Shown piece by piece: positions 11,201-20,455 of a DNA stretch of 64,000 nucleotides (position 1 is its first letter; each line of letters begins with the position of its first letter). Both the position numbers and the translations under genes were made by a program. The stretch is from Symsagittifera roscoffensis. Lineage: Eukaryota > Xenacoelomorpha > Acoela > Convolutidae. The DNA is taken from NCBI RefSeq assembly GCF_963678635.1, contig NC_087067.1, positions 6,614,647 through 6,678,646 on the forward strand. The letters run 5' to 3'. The notes under the pieces are model-generated. The model ran no database searches. It was not told where the DNA came from and worked only from the letters and a program-made list of their open reading frames with translations.

Positions 11201-14200
11201 TTTAAATTTATTTTTTCTGCATTATGTGTTAAAATTCATTATGTGTTAAAACTATGAGTAAGACCAACTAGGATTAAGGGCTGGGATTAGAGACTGAGAT
11301 AGAATCTGAGGTTTGAACTGAGGATCAATAAAAGATAGTGATCGTTGAAGAATGAACTAAGCATCACAAAAGTATCAGTTAAATAACTACTACCTAAATA
11401 AATGATCGCTAGTTGACCTTGTCTGAGTTTTGACTATTTAATCAGTTTTAACCTCCAAACTGATTGGATTCAATTAACCTGTATGAAATAAGATGGTCTG
11501 ATCTCAACACCCCTACTTAGGCTCAATGGGCTTTGCCCAATGTCAGGCTGCAACCCATCAAGTTTCGATGATGTTGCTCCACCTTAACCTCACTCGGGGC
11601 TTTCGTCAAAAGTCATCTTCCATTATCTCAGTAGGGCAATACTGGAGTTCAACTGTCTCAGGTTTCACTCGTTCTCAAACAGAGTGGTATTTCACATCGA
11701 CATGCTTCGTTCGCTTCTACATCACAGGATTCTTGCATCTTGATACAGCTCTGGTTTTCCTCTATTATGACCGTTGGTCCGTCACTCACCACGCCCCTCT
11801 CATCAAAATTTCAAAAATTAATCGCTGACTTAGAGCTTCATGAACAACGGCTGCCATTGCTTGGTACTGAGCCTCACTGATATATATGGTTGCGATTGGT
11901 TGCTTTTGGTGGTCCAACTAATTGCTTCCCCTGCCTTATGCAAATGAAAGCTGTAGCCAGTAGTTGACATTCTATCATCCAGATCTCCAGCCCAGTCAGC
12001 ATCTGGGTATCCATATTTTACCAGTGTTTTTTTTACTATCAGCGTCAATGGTGCATCACAACTCCAGATATTTGCTCCCCTTCAGACAACGAAGAATCCT
12101 TTTTGCAGGAACCCAAAGGACTCTTCCCGATTTCTCCAGGAAACGGAAGAATTGTCTCACAATAGTTAGGATATCCGGACTTGTTCACAGCAGTCCTTGT
12201 TCGACTGTTGAGCACTGATTTCCGCTGGTGTGCCCACTGGCTTGCAGTCAGCTGGGCCAAAACGCTACAAGCAGTCGTTGATGTAACGTGATTGATTCAC
12301 TGTTACCATCCCAGGTAACTGCTTGACTTGCATTCACAAGAACCAGGAGAATGCGCGTCTGTCATCCATCTTGAATTTTTCGGAGAAACGACTCCTCATT
12401 TTTTAGCTTCTTCCTGACATCCGCTCCCAATGGTGATGCCATCTACCCAAACCAGCACACAAATCAAGGCATCCATCGTTCCCGTCATCTCAAACAAACA
12501 GAAGCCGTTGCAAGAAGGAAACTGCTCATCGTCTGATTCCACTCTCTTACTGCCTGCCGCAGCACATTGAGACTTCGTGGTGGCAAGCACACTTGGCAGT
12601 CACCTCTGATGAACCTTTCTTGCTGCTCCCTGGCTACTGTCACTGTTAGAGGAGAGTTGAGGAAGACTGATTTAATATCCATCTGATGAAATTCAAGATC
12701 ATGTTTGACCTCCAAGGCTAACAGTATCCTTTTTGTTTCGGGTTTACAGGTCTGAGCTAAGGTCTCATTGATAACAATTCATTCCACTTGAATGAACCCT
12801 TCCATTACATATTGGGCTTTGAACCGCTCCACTTGTCCCATCGGATATCTCCTCACAGCAAGAACCCATCGTCCAGGAAAAAAAAATCGAGATCGTGGTC
12901 TATCAACAAATGTCCATGTTCCTAAGGCTTCTCGCGACTTCGCCTGTGAAACCATGCCTGCCAGCCATTACTACTTTTCAAGTCCAGGCACTGCTTTCGA
13001 ATAGCCCATTTGCTCCAGGGTTCCACTCGATGAAGCATGGGTATAAGCCAGTCAGTATCGACTTTTACATTGGAGGCTCAATAAATTGTGATTCAATTGC
13101 TTCCTCCTAGAGCTGATCCTTTTCAATAGCACCCACTGAATCTATAGCATCACCCTCAATTGGTGCGCTTGTCGCTTAGCTGGTTGTCGGCCTGCTTGGT
13201 GGCTCAATATCAATGCATCCCTCGATTGATAGCCCCAGGTTTTGTAATGGCTCAATGTTCAGCTTGAAGTTGTCTGAAAAGATGTTCTCATTGAATGCCA
13301 CGCTTCTTGCTCGCACCACTTGTCTCCAGATCCAACAGCTAGTAGTTTTTGCTCTCCTCGTCCGAGCCGAGTAATTTGCCATTCTTGCCTGTTGGATACA
13401 GCTTCCGTCTCAGACAGTACGCGAAGCAACCAAACACACGCCAAGAGCTTTTTTTTGATAGTTTCCCATAGAGCATCTCCGTGGGTGAAAAGCGCTTTTC
13501 ACTGCTGGATTTGGGACACAAAAAGCGAACATTCACAGCCGGCGACATTGCTCGCACACAGAAGATCTTCGATATCTTTACTTCGGCCAGCAGACATCGA
13601 GACATCTCCGTGATCACTCTTCTGTAGCCATTCTGTTTTGAGAACGGTTAGCTCATGTTTCAACTAGGATTCTCTACAAAAAAATCCTATAAGCATTCGA
13701 AGAAAACTGGCCTCCATTGTAAGTTCGTACGCACTTCGATGCTTCTTTCTCAGCCACAAATTCCAGGAATTTTGGCGCAGAATACTTCTCCAGATTCATG
13801 ACACAGCCAGACGACTAAAGTCAAGCTCAAGGTATAGCACGCCCCATACAGGCTCGGTATTTCAATTGGTCCCTGGATATCACTGAAGATCCGCTGCGTC
13901 TTTGCCGATGCTCTGATGTCAGTCTTATTAGGCAATGCTACTTCACGCATCTTGGAAGCTGTACACACTTCGCAGAATTCTAGCATGCTCACATTGGCAA
14001 GCGATGAGAGGTCCTGCTGGTTGAGGTGTCTCAGTCATCGGTGCCACAAACTTTTGCCAATGGTGTCCCTTTTTGTCTTCGACACTAGAATCATCGGGTT
14101 TGCCAGTAGATAATAAGCACCTGTGGCGAAACTGAAGCTTGACCCTCTGCTTGTCTTACAAAAAATGCTTGTCTTACAATTTCCATTTATGATGAAATGC

Positions 14201-17200
14201 TTATAATACAATTTCCATTTATGAAAAAATGTTTATCCTACAATTTCCATATATGAGAAAATGTTTATCCTACAATTTCCATATATGAAAAAATGTTTTT
14301 TCTACAATTTCTATAAATGAAAAAACGCTTATCCTAGAGTTTTTTTTAAACAATTTTCTGAGTCTATGAAACTGTAAAAAATTGTAGGACAAGCTTTTTT
14401 TCATATATGGAAATTGTAGGATAAGCATTTTTGGTCAACCCACGCTAAGATGCAGTTGAAATACTATCTACAACTTAAAAAAGTGCTTAACCGTTCTCAA
14501 ATCAAGCAATATTTTTTTCGATGTCTTGACCAAAAACAATGTGAGCGACTTTTTTCAAATGCTCGAGCAAAATAACCACTGGAAAATATGTAAGATTTGA
14601 GCGGTTAGAGCCGTTTTTTTTAGACAATTACGCTCAAAATCTTGCTTCAAAATGAGCAGTTTGAGCGGTTTTTGAACGGTTTATCTAAAAAAACCGCGCA
14701 AGATTTGAGCGGTTTGAGCGGTTTTTTTAGACAATTACGCCCAAAATCTTGCTTCAAAATGAGCGGTTTAAGCGGTTTTTGAACGGTTTATCTAAAAAAA
14801 AAACGCTCAAAAACCGCGCAAGATTTGAACGGTTTTGAACGGTTTTGAGCGTAAAAAAAACGCTCAAAAACCGCGCAAGATTTGAGCGGTTTTTGAGCGT
14901 TTGTTTTAGATAAACCGCTCAAAACCGTTCAAATCTTGCGCGGTTTTTGAGCGGTTTTTTTAGATAAACCGTTCAAAAACCGCTCAAACCGCTCATTTTG
15001 AAGCAAGATTTTGAGCGTAATTGTCTAAAAAAACCGCTCAAACCGCTCAAATCTTGCTTCAAATTAGGTGAAAAATCTCGACTCGGGCTAGCCACCGCTG
15101 AGCTCACACTCATCAATTTTACACGCTGATATCTTAACTAGGGAAATTTGACCTATGAATTGGCCTATTGTGATTCCTATCCATCAACAATGCGTTTGTT
15201 AGCGCTCTTCTGGTAATAAATCTGAATTTTATGATATATTTTTTTAAAGTTTTGGTCTGCTAAAAAGTCGACTCCAAGTGGAGTGTATTTCAAACCCCCA
15301 TCAAAATACATTACACCAAAGCCCAAGTCAAACAGTGCTGAACTAACATGATGTTCAATAATGTGTTCAATACTATTCTCATACATCTAGAAAATTTTGA
15401 AAGCTATATTAGTTACAAGCTGGCTGAAAACAAAAAGCAATCATCTTTTTAAATTGGCATGATATTGTAAAGCAAATAGAAACTGTGCGAGCGTGGCTTC
15501 ATAAAGCTTGATAACAAAAATCGGAAAGGGCCTAGTATTGGACAACTTCATTGTCTAGAATGAAGTTGGTTGCAAACAAAAAGTGTTTATTATCACAGAA
15601 CTGATCGAAATTGGTATTTTTTTGAAGTTTGATTGATAATGAGTGATAATCGTTAATTTTTTTAAGTTAGTCGAATTTTCGATCAATCAGAATGCAGCAA
15701 AATTTGAGTTATAAATGGAGCGTTCTAGTGCTAATTTTTTACTGCTTGTGTTAAAAGGTGTGGCAATTTTTTAGTAGATACCAACAGGGTGCGATGAGGT
15801 GCGATTGTCAATTTTTTTTTAAATGCATAACTTACTCTGACAATAAAAATCTGATTTGCGGTTGGACAACCAGTGTTTAATAGTACAAAATTTAATACGA
15901 GTCTGAAAACAAAATGTCACGCAATTTGCATGCAATTCTTTACTTTCGGGTTGTCTTTTTTGCTGCTCGTCTAATTTCTCAACCCCTCAATCAGACAAAA
16001 TTCCTATTCTAGATGTTTTTTCACCAAAGTAATACACGACTGCTAAAATCCTTTGTTTTTGGCACTCCTGAACACTTATTCATTTTTGGCACTTGTATTT
16101 TAGTTTTATAGAAAGCCCTACAAAACTTCTCAAAAAATATACGGATTTTTTTTGTTTTTGAGCTCAGATGATTGATACTTCCGTCAGTGATACCTAAAAA
16201 ACGTCTGGATGAAATTGATCTTAAGAAGAACCCAAATTCGAAATTAGAGACTCACGCCACCAGTTTTTGACTTTCCATGACTCCCAAAGAATCAGCACTT
16301 CGTCTGTCCCGTAGAATGTCATCTGAAATCAGAATTATAGGACCAAGTTAACGGTGATGTCCCATTTGTACCATAGTTCATTTGTACCAAAATAAAAAAT
16401 CAGTCCCATTTGTACCAAAATTTTTCAACTCGATTTCTGATTGGTTGAATTGTGAGCGAACGAGTTATTAAAATAATTTACTACTGTTCAAACAGAAGAA
16501 AACTAAACAGCTGAATAGAGAACGCCGCAGCCGCTCCAACGTGTTGCGAGCTTGCCAAACAGAGGGTAGGACTCTACACGCAAATTAGAGCCGGTTATCT
16601 GTTTCTAAGTTTGCCTGTGATTTATTTTTTTAATAATTCCGTTTTAAAAAAGTTTAGAGGCAAACCTAACAATTAAAGATTTGCTGAAGTTCATCCACCT
16701 GAAGTTTTTCAAGTATTTTTCAAGTGGTCGGGGGGGGGGCATAACTTTAAACAAGAACCAAAATATGCTCTTCGTGAGATTTGAAAATTGCCTTATTTAC
16801 CATTTACGACGCCAAGCGCGGGTACTTCGGGTACTTCGGTTTCAACAGTGCCGAAATAAATTAGTGACGAAACTGAAAATTTGTTCACCAAAAATTTATG
16901 ATATTTGAAAATAGGAGTTCTGTTTGTAAATAGTTGGCAATTTTGCGTAAATTTGCGTAAATAGTTGGCAATTTGCGTTGTTCGCAATTGTTGTTCCGAC
17001 TTTAGATACGAAAATAACGGAATATTTGTGCTCGGGTTTTTTTTCTTCATACAAATTTAGACTTTTTAACTAGATATTTTTGAAGGAATTTTTTAAAATC
17101 ATTCAAAAGGTATTGTTGTCTTGAGCTTAAATTTGAAAAGATATTTTACCTGTGATCATTTTACGTAAAATTACGGGGGTTTAAAGATTGCCATTTTGGC

Positions 17201-18556
17201 CAATTTGGGACAATTAACGAGCAATATATTTCGCGCTATTAACGCGTAAGCGGAGACTCAATCCGTCTTTGAAAGCGTTTCAAAATGGTCGAAAAAAGCG
17301 TATTTGCCATAATTGATTTGATGCAATGTGCGAAATCTATTTTTTTGTACTTTAAATGGCGTGTGGGGGGATGATTTCATTTAAAAAATTCAAATTTTAG
17401 AATTTTTTTTTCATTTTCTTTTATTTCATTTAATTTTTGATGTTACTACTGCTCCATAACCCTTAAAAGCCAGTCAGAACATTCAGGGCTTCGCCCTGAT
17501 ACGAGCAGTCTTGTTGTTCCGACTTTCGATACGAAAGTAACGGAATATTTGTGCTCGGGGTGGGTTTTTTTTCTTCAGACAAATTTCGACTTTTTAACTA
17601 GCCATTTTTGACGGAATTTTTTAAATCATTCAAAAGGTTTTGTTGTCTTGAGCTTAAATCTGAAAAGATATTTTACCTGTGATCATTTTTCGTAAAGTTA
17701 TGAGGGTTTAAAGATTGCCATTTTGGCCATTTCGACCAATTTGGGACAATTAACGCGCGATATAATTCGCGCTATTAACGCGTAAGCGGAGATTTAATCC
17801 GTCTTATGAATCGTTCCAAATTAGTTGAACGAAGCTTATTTGCCATAATTGATTTGTTACAAGGAACGAAATCTCTCTTTTTGTACTTTATATGGCGTGT
17901 GGGGGGATGATTTTCATTAAAAAATTTCAAATTAAAAAAAAAATTTCATTTTTTTTATTTCATTTAATTTTTTTATGTTATTACTGCTGCTCCATAAACC
18001 TTAAAAGGCAGTCGGAACATTCAGGGCTTCGCCCTGATACGAGCAGTCTTGTTTTGTTTAGTTCGCATTTGTTTTGCTGAGTTGTATCTTCGTTCAGAAA
18101 AATTTATGGCGCCAGGCTTGGCAAACTTTTATTTGCTTTATCAAGCGGCAAAAAATGGCTTTTTTTTCTTTTCAACTTTCCGTCATTTTGAGTTAAACTA
18201 CTTTAGTGCTTTGAATTGATAACAAACAAACAATCAAACAAAAGATTTCGGCACTGTTCATCACCATTTCATTTTCGGCACTGTTGCACTTCGGCACATT
18301 TTACTGCCCTATACTTCCATAGCTTTCGTTAAAACTTAATTAAATTTTTAAATGAGGCCGAAAATTAGCTGGCTGTGCCTTTTAATTTTAGTTGGCCAAA
18401 CATTTTATTAAATAACTTTCAAGTATTAGAATGATTTTGTTGTCATGCATGCTGGCTTCAAAAAGAACAGTCGTTTTTGTCTGACCTCCATTTTTCACTT
18501 ACCTGCATCGAGTGCATAGTCATGTGCATGGAGCTACCATCACCAGGCATTTCCAT
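4999..18556 (-). CDS. SLC31A1-like: Ctr/SLC31-type copper transporter, five-exon gene
   Basis: High-affinity copper uptake proteins form trimers in the plasma or endolysosomal membrane and pass Cu(I) through a methionine-lined pore. The model joins 18503-18556, 16256-16322, 10599-10691, 9897-9999 and 4999-5200 on the minus strand. Coding length is 519 bases, giving 172 residues, slightly shorter than human CTR1 (190). All four introns are GT-AG and the phases match (0, 1, 1, 2). Family marks seen: Met/His-rich N-terminus (residues 1-19), M17-x-M19 before TM1, YEGLK at 56-60, M131-x3-M135 in TM2, G148-x3-G152 in TM3 and a C-terminal His-Cys (169-170). Residues 72-106 form the cytosolic loop. 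A TATAAA-like stretch lies about 60 bases upstream of the ATG (near 18615-18621). No clear polyadenylation signal was found after the stop. Introns are about 2.2, 5.6, 0.6 and 4.7 kb and full of mobile DNA. No frameshift is visible, so the gene looks functional. Confidence 0.88.
5302..5459 (+). mobile_element. HINE-like element, 5' fragment
   Basis: Diverged first third of the family described at 5460-5990. It has the 'ttcgaagg' 5' hairpin remnant and the 'ctcgggg' motif, and is cut off where the next copy begins. Lies in Ctr intron 4. Confidence 0.65.
5460..5990 (+). mobile_element. HINE-like (Helentron-related) element, near full length
   Basis: Reference copy of the dominant repeat family, about 530 bp and non-coding. 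The 5' end reads TGTTCCGACT followed by a hairpin (CTTTCGATACGAAAG in intact copies). Near the 3' end AGTCGGAACA, the reverse complement of the 5' decamer, is followed by a stem-loop (CAGGGC-TTC-GCCCTG) and then ACGAGCAGTCTTG. Flanks read T at both ends. Subterminal inverted repeats, a 3' hairpin and TT insertion are the marks of Helentron-associated elements. No protein is encoded, so it would depend on an autonomous relative. The family name is inferred from structure. Confidence 0.75.
5991..6493 (+). mobile_element. HINE-like element, tandem copy
   Basis: Starts directly at the last base of the previous copy (GTCTTGT|TGTTCCGACT). It carries both ends and the hairpin, with a short internal deletion in the region after the 'ttaactac' segment. 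Confidence 0.75.
6494..6743 (+). mobile_element. HINE-like element, 3' half
   Basis: Begins mid-element at 'gttatgggggttt' and runs to a degenerate 3' hairpin and 'acgagcaatcttg'. More diverged than its two neighbours. Confidence 0.6.
6976..7230. other. GC-richer patch open on both strands
   Basis: Open frames of 68 codons (plus) and 83 codons (minus) overlap completely. Neither resembles a family I know and neither has convincing splice sites. Within Ctr intron 4, it is probably an old repeat fragment. Confidence 0.25.
7856..7912. repeat. Short tandem repeat, AACAGGCGACA units
   Basis: TAACAGGCGACA occurs three times 16-19 bases apart, followed by a partial TAACAG unit. A related 'aaacaggcgata' lies at about 8056. 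Confidence 0.7.
9355..9402. mobile_element. MITE terminus, solo right end
   Basis: Contains GATTGTTAAGTAGATCC preceded by a G-rich run, matching the right terminal repeat of the MITE at 19509-19720. No left partner was found nearby. Confidence 0.5.
9897..9999 (-). CDS. SLC31A1-like: Ctr exon 4: cytosolic loop
   Basis: Polar, low-complexity segment of 33 residues rich in Ser, Thr and Asn, matching the variable loop between TM1 and TM2. The donor is strong (TTCAG|GTAAGT) and its two trailing bases join the C of exon 5 into a Ser codon. The acceptor is less certain: TGTACAG at 10000-10002 is used here, but another in-phase AG a few codons upstream would add about six residues. Confidence 0.75.
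10599..10691 (-). CDS. SLC31A1-like: Ctr exon 3: TM1 and YEGLK motif
   Basis: A pyrimidine-rich acceptor (ending CTAAATTTAG) precedes 93 coding bases. The exon encodes the hydrophobic rest of TM1 (SCVFWFGVSVG) followed by YEGLKAARERL, the strongest signature of Ctr proteins in this exon, then three histidines. The donor is GAGG|GTACGA, weaker than consensus. Reading on without splicing meets a TAA after about 13 codons, which supports splicing here. Confidence 0.87.
11830..14138 (-). pseudogene. Ty1/copia retrotransposon remnant (pol)
   Basis: Read on the minus strand, pieces appear in copia order: a GAG-pre-integrase zinc region (LWHR.LRHLNQQ and CEVCTASKM, about 13930-14080), integrase core start (SDIQGP), integrase C-part (SPTEMLYGK and RVFGCFAY, about 13390-13500), reverse transcriptase (FHQMDIKSVFLN, about 12650-12690) and RNase H (GYPDADWAGDLDDR, about 11965-12010). 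Frames are broken many times and no LTRs, gag core or protease were found. It sits in Ctr intron 2 in the same orientation as the gene. Its right side is cut by the foldback element at 14139. Confidence 0.85.
14139..14438. mobile_element. Foldback element with tandem-unit ends (AATGCT family)
   Basis: Ends are inverted: TTGACC at 14139-14144 and GGTCAA at 14433-14438. Inside the left end are about five direct units of roughly 36 bp (AATGCTTGTCNTACAATTTCC, each about 20 bases of core). The right end has two units in reverse orientation. The centre is a short AT-rich spacer. Non-coding. It abuts the copia remnant. Confidence 0.7.
14591..15066. mobile_element. Large palindrome, GAGCGGTTT foldback element
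   Basis: Arms of about 180 bp (14695-14874 and 14886-15065) are near-perfect reverse complements around an 11-base loop. The innermost 17 bases (14858-14874 and 14886-14902) pair exactly. The arms are built from reiterated 'gagcggtttttga' phrases. A further direct copy of the outer unit (107-bp offset) lies at 14610-14695. A related element is at 32107-32603. Lies in Ctr intron 2. Confidence 0.85.
15177..15386 (-). CDS. Open frame with acceptor, unrecognised
   Basis: An ATG directly follows an AG acceptor-like end (AAAATTTTCTAG) and opens 69 codons to a TAG. The sequence (ALFDLGFGVMYFDGGLKYTP in the middle) looks protein-like, but I do not recognise it. It lies in Ctr intron 2 on the same strand. 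Joining it to Ctr exon 2 would give a stop at once, so it is not an alternative Ctr exon. It could be a piece of a mobile element. Confidence 0.3.
   Translation of the reverse strand: MYENSIEHIIEHHVSSALFDLGFGVMYFDGGLKYTPLGVDFLADQNFKKIYHKIQIYYQKSANKRIVDG
15660..15795. mobile_element. MITE body fragment
   Basis: Shares the internal block 'ttttcgatcaatcagaatgc' and 'agtgctaatttttta' with the MITE at 19509-19720, and lacks clean ends. Confidence 0.5.
16256..16322 (-). CDS. SLC31A1-like: Ctr exon 2: start of TM1
   Basis: The exon has an acceptor (TCTGATTTCAG) and a donor (GTGAGT). It encodes 22 residues starting MTFYG and ending in KNWW, plus one base. Joined to exon 1 it makes the M-Q-M-T-F segment, the conserved MxM metal site just before TM1. 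It also holds the LxLWxxW pattern typical of the TM1 entrance. The last base (C) plus AG of exon 3 makes a Gln codon. Confidence 0.88.
16338..16440. repeat. MITE-like end plus CATTTGTACCA phrase repeat
   Basis: GGACCAAGTTAAC, the end motif of the element at 45569, is followed by three CATTTGTACCA units and a 'ctgattgg' body motif. Only 15 bases from Ctr exon 2. Confidence 0.55.
16992..17514 (+). mobile_element. HINE-like element, first of tandem pair
   Basis: Full-length copy with both subterminal repeats and the 3' hairpin. Lies in Ctr intron 1 opposite to the gene. Confidence 0.8.
17515..18052 (+). mobile_element. HINE-like element, second of tandem pair
   Basis: Joined head-to-tail to the previous copy through one shared T. 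It has an intact 5' hairpin and 3' hairpin and ends CAGTCTTG before TTTTG. Confidence 0.82.
18503..18556 (-). CDS. SLC31A1-like: Ctr exon 1: Met/His-rich N-terminus
   Basis: The exon encodes MEMPGDGSSMHMTMHSMQ: six methionines and two histidines in 18 residues, the extracellular Mets-motif type used by Ctr proteins to capture copper. It ends in phase 0 at a consensus donor (ATGCAG|GTAAGT). No shorter ATG is needed, as the first Met lies just after a plausible leader. Whether a non-coding 5' exon exists cannot be seen. Confidence 0.88.
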
Positions 18557-18559
18557 TTC

Positions 18560-19500
18560 AACTGAGCAGTCCCTTCAAGGTGTTAAACTGGCCAAGAATA
18601 CAAACCAATAACTTTATATTTCAGTTTTTAATAGACAAAAATGGACTAACTTCAAACAGAACAATTAGAAAAATGGTCACGTACTTATCATGAACAAAAT
18701 TTTCTTCACTTGCAATGTATACTGGAGATTATAAATAAACATCAAAGCCATTACTCTGATTTGTTAGAATGTATACACACCTCTGTACAGAACGTTCAAC
18801 AGATAGTTTTCGATTCATGGTTTCTACTTGTGTTTTTATCAAACATAAATAATAAAACTTGCAAATAAACTATGGCCATAAACTTTTGAGACCCCTGAGC
18901 TAATATTGATTACTTTTGCACACAAATTTAGTTAATAGACCAGAAAAAAGCGTGAAAAAAAGTTGACTAAAAGTTACAGAAAAAAAGGAGTGGATGTAAT
19001 TTGACGAATAACGGATTTCCTGGAAGGCGGATCTCTCCAGGGAGAGGGAAGATGGTTGGGGGGATGGGTGGGAGAATTTATGGTAGATATTTTCCTATGT
19101 TTTCTCAAAAAACTTCTTAAAAACATTGTTGAAATTAATTTTTTACTTTCGCAAAAATTTTGATTTGCAAAAATTCTGAGAATAACTGTAAGTACAAACT
19201 CAACGTTCTATCGATTATTTTTCGAATTTACAGAAAAAAAAATTGATAAATATTTGCGTTTGGTGCATTTTTTTGTTTGATTTCGGTATTTTAATTTTTA
19301 TAACCTCGCAAGAAAACCAGTATATACCAGATCTATTGAGACTACTATCAGCCCATTCTGAATGATTCCAGAGTCTCTTCCGTAATTTCCTCCGGAATTT
19401 GATATCTTGGAATTTTCCGAGAGCTTGTGCTAATTCTTTAACTCGGTTAGGCAAAGATGATGTAGATATTTTATTTCATTCTTTTCAATTCCCTCTAAAT
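18560..19500. other. Upstream flank of Ctr, no gene seen
   Basis: Holds the presumed Ctr promoter side (TATAAA-like stretch near 18615-18621, minus strand). Otherwise AT-rich, with no supported exon or repeat. Confidence 0.4.
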
Positions 19501-19508
19501 GATGTGTT

Positions 19509-19720
19509 GGATCTACTTAACAATCTCCACCCCTTTCAAGAAAGGGGGGGGGGGGAGATTGTTAAGTAGGTCAAAATGGTCGATTTTTCAACCAATCAGA
19601 ATGCAGCAAAATTATAATTCTCAATAGAAAGCTCAGTGCTAATTTACTGTATTTATTTATAGGGGTGGACATTCTTAAGTAGGTACCATAGGGGGGGGGG
19701 GGAGATTGTTAAGTAGATCC
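19509..19720. mobile_element. MITE with 8-bp target duplication
   Basis: Perfect 20-bp terminal inverted repeats (GGATCTACTTAACAATCTCC at 19509-19528 and its reverse complement at 19701-19720) are flanked by GATGTGTT at 19501-19508 and 19721-19728. An extra inverted copy of the end lies inside the left part, so the end occurs three times. The body holds the 'accaatcagaatgcagc' block. 212 bp, no coding. An 8-bp duplication fits hAT- or Merlin-type transposases supplied in trans. Confidence 0.9.
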
Positions 19721-20455
19721 GATGTGTTCAATGTGAATTTAGATTTTCTTGTCATAAAAGTACGTTTTGGCTTACGTTTCAAAATTTCTACAACCTTTGA
19801 AGATTGTTATGTCATATCATTAAGAGCAATTGCAAAATCTTCCTATTTTGATATCGCAGAAATGAACTCAAGGATCAGAAGTAAAACGCGGGCAACCTCA
19901 TGCTGCATGATTGGCAAATTTGGATTAATGTGCGGAAACAACTATGTCACCAACATGTTGGTTGATTGTATGCTGAAAATTGCATAAAAATTTCTTGACC
20001 GATATCCACTTCATAACGGTTTCCAATATGTCCCAATTCCCTCTTCTTCAACGGCAAAAAACACGCTTTCGAAGAAAGTTGTAACCTTTTAAAAGTGTTG
20101 GAATCACACAAATCTCAATTTTTTTTTTGAAAAAAATTGCGTATTTAATAAAATTGGCCAAATCAAGTTTTTTCCTAATGATTATATTTTTTAGAACAAC
20201 CTGATCAATTAAACAAAAATGATCTTTTTAAATTAAGTCACTGCTTAATTGTAATTAGTTTTATGATGCATTTTGACTGCAAAGTTTTGTCATATACAGT
20301 TTTATGTTATTGAGTTAAATTCTTGGCGTTGACAGTCATTCTTGGTGCTGAAAACGACGCCGGGAGAGGGAAAACCCATTGGGGATAACGGCCTTTTGAT
20401 GGAGCAAATGCGTTGAACCACCGATTTTTGGTATCATTAGATCAACCGGCTCATA

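Noticed and set aside
13916-14113. Plus-strand frames across 11.5-14.1 kb
   Set aside because: They are shadows of the minus-strand copia remnant, which has recognisable domains.
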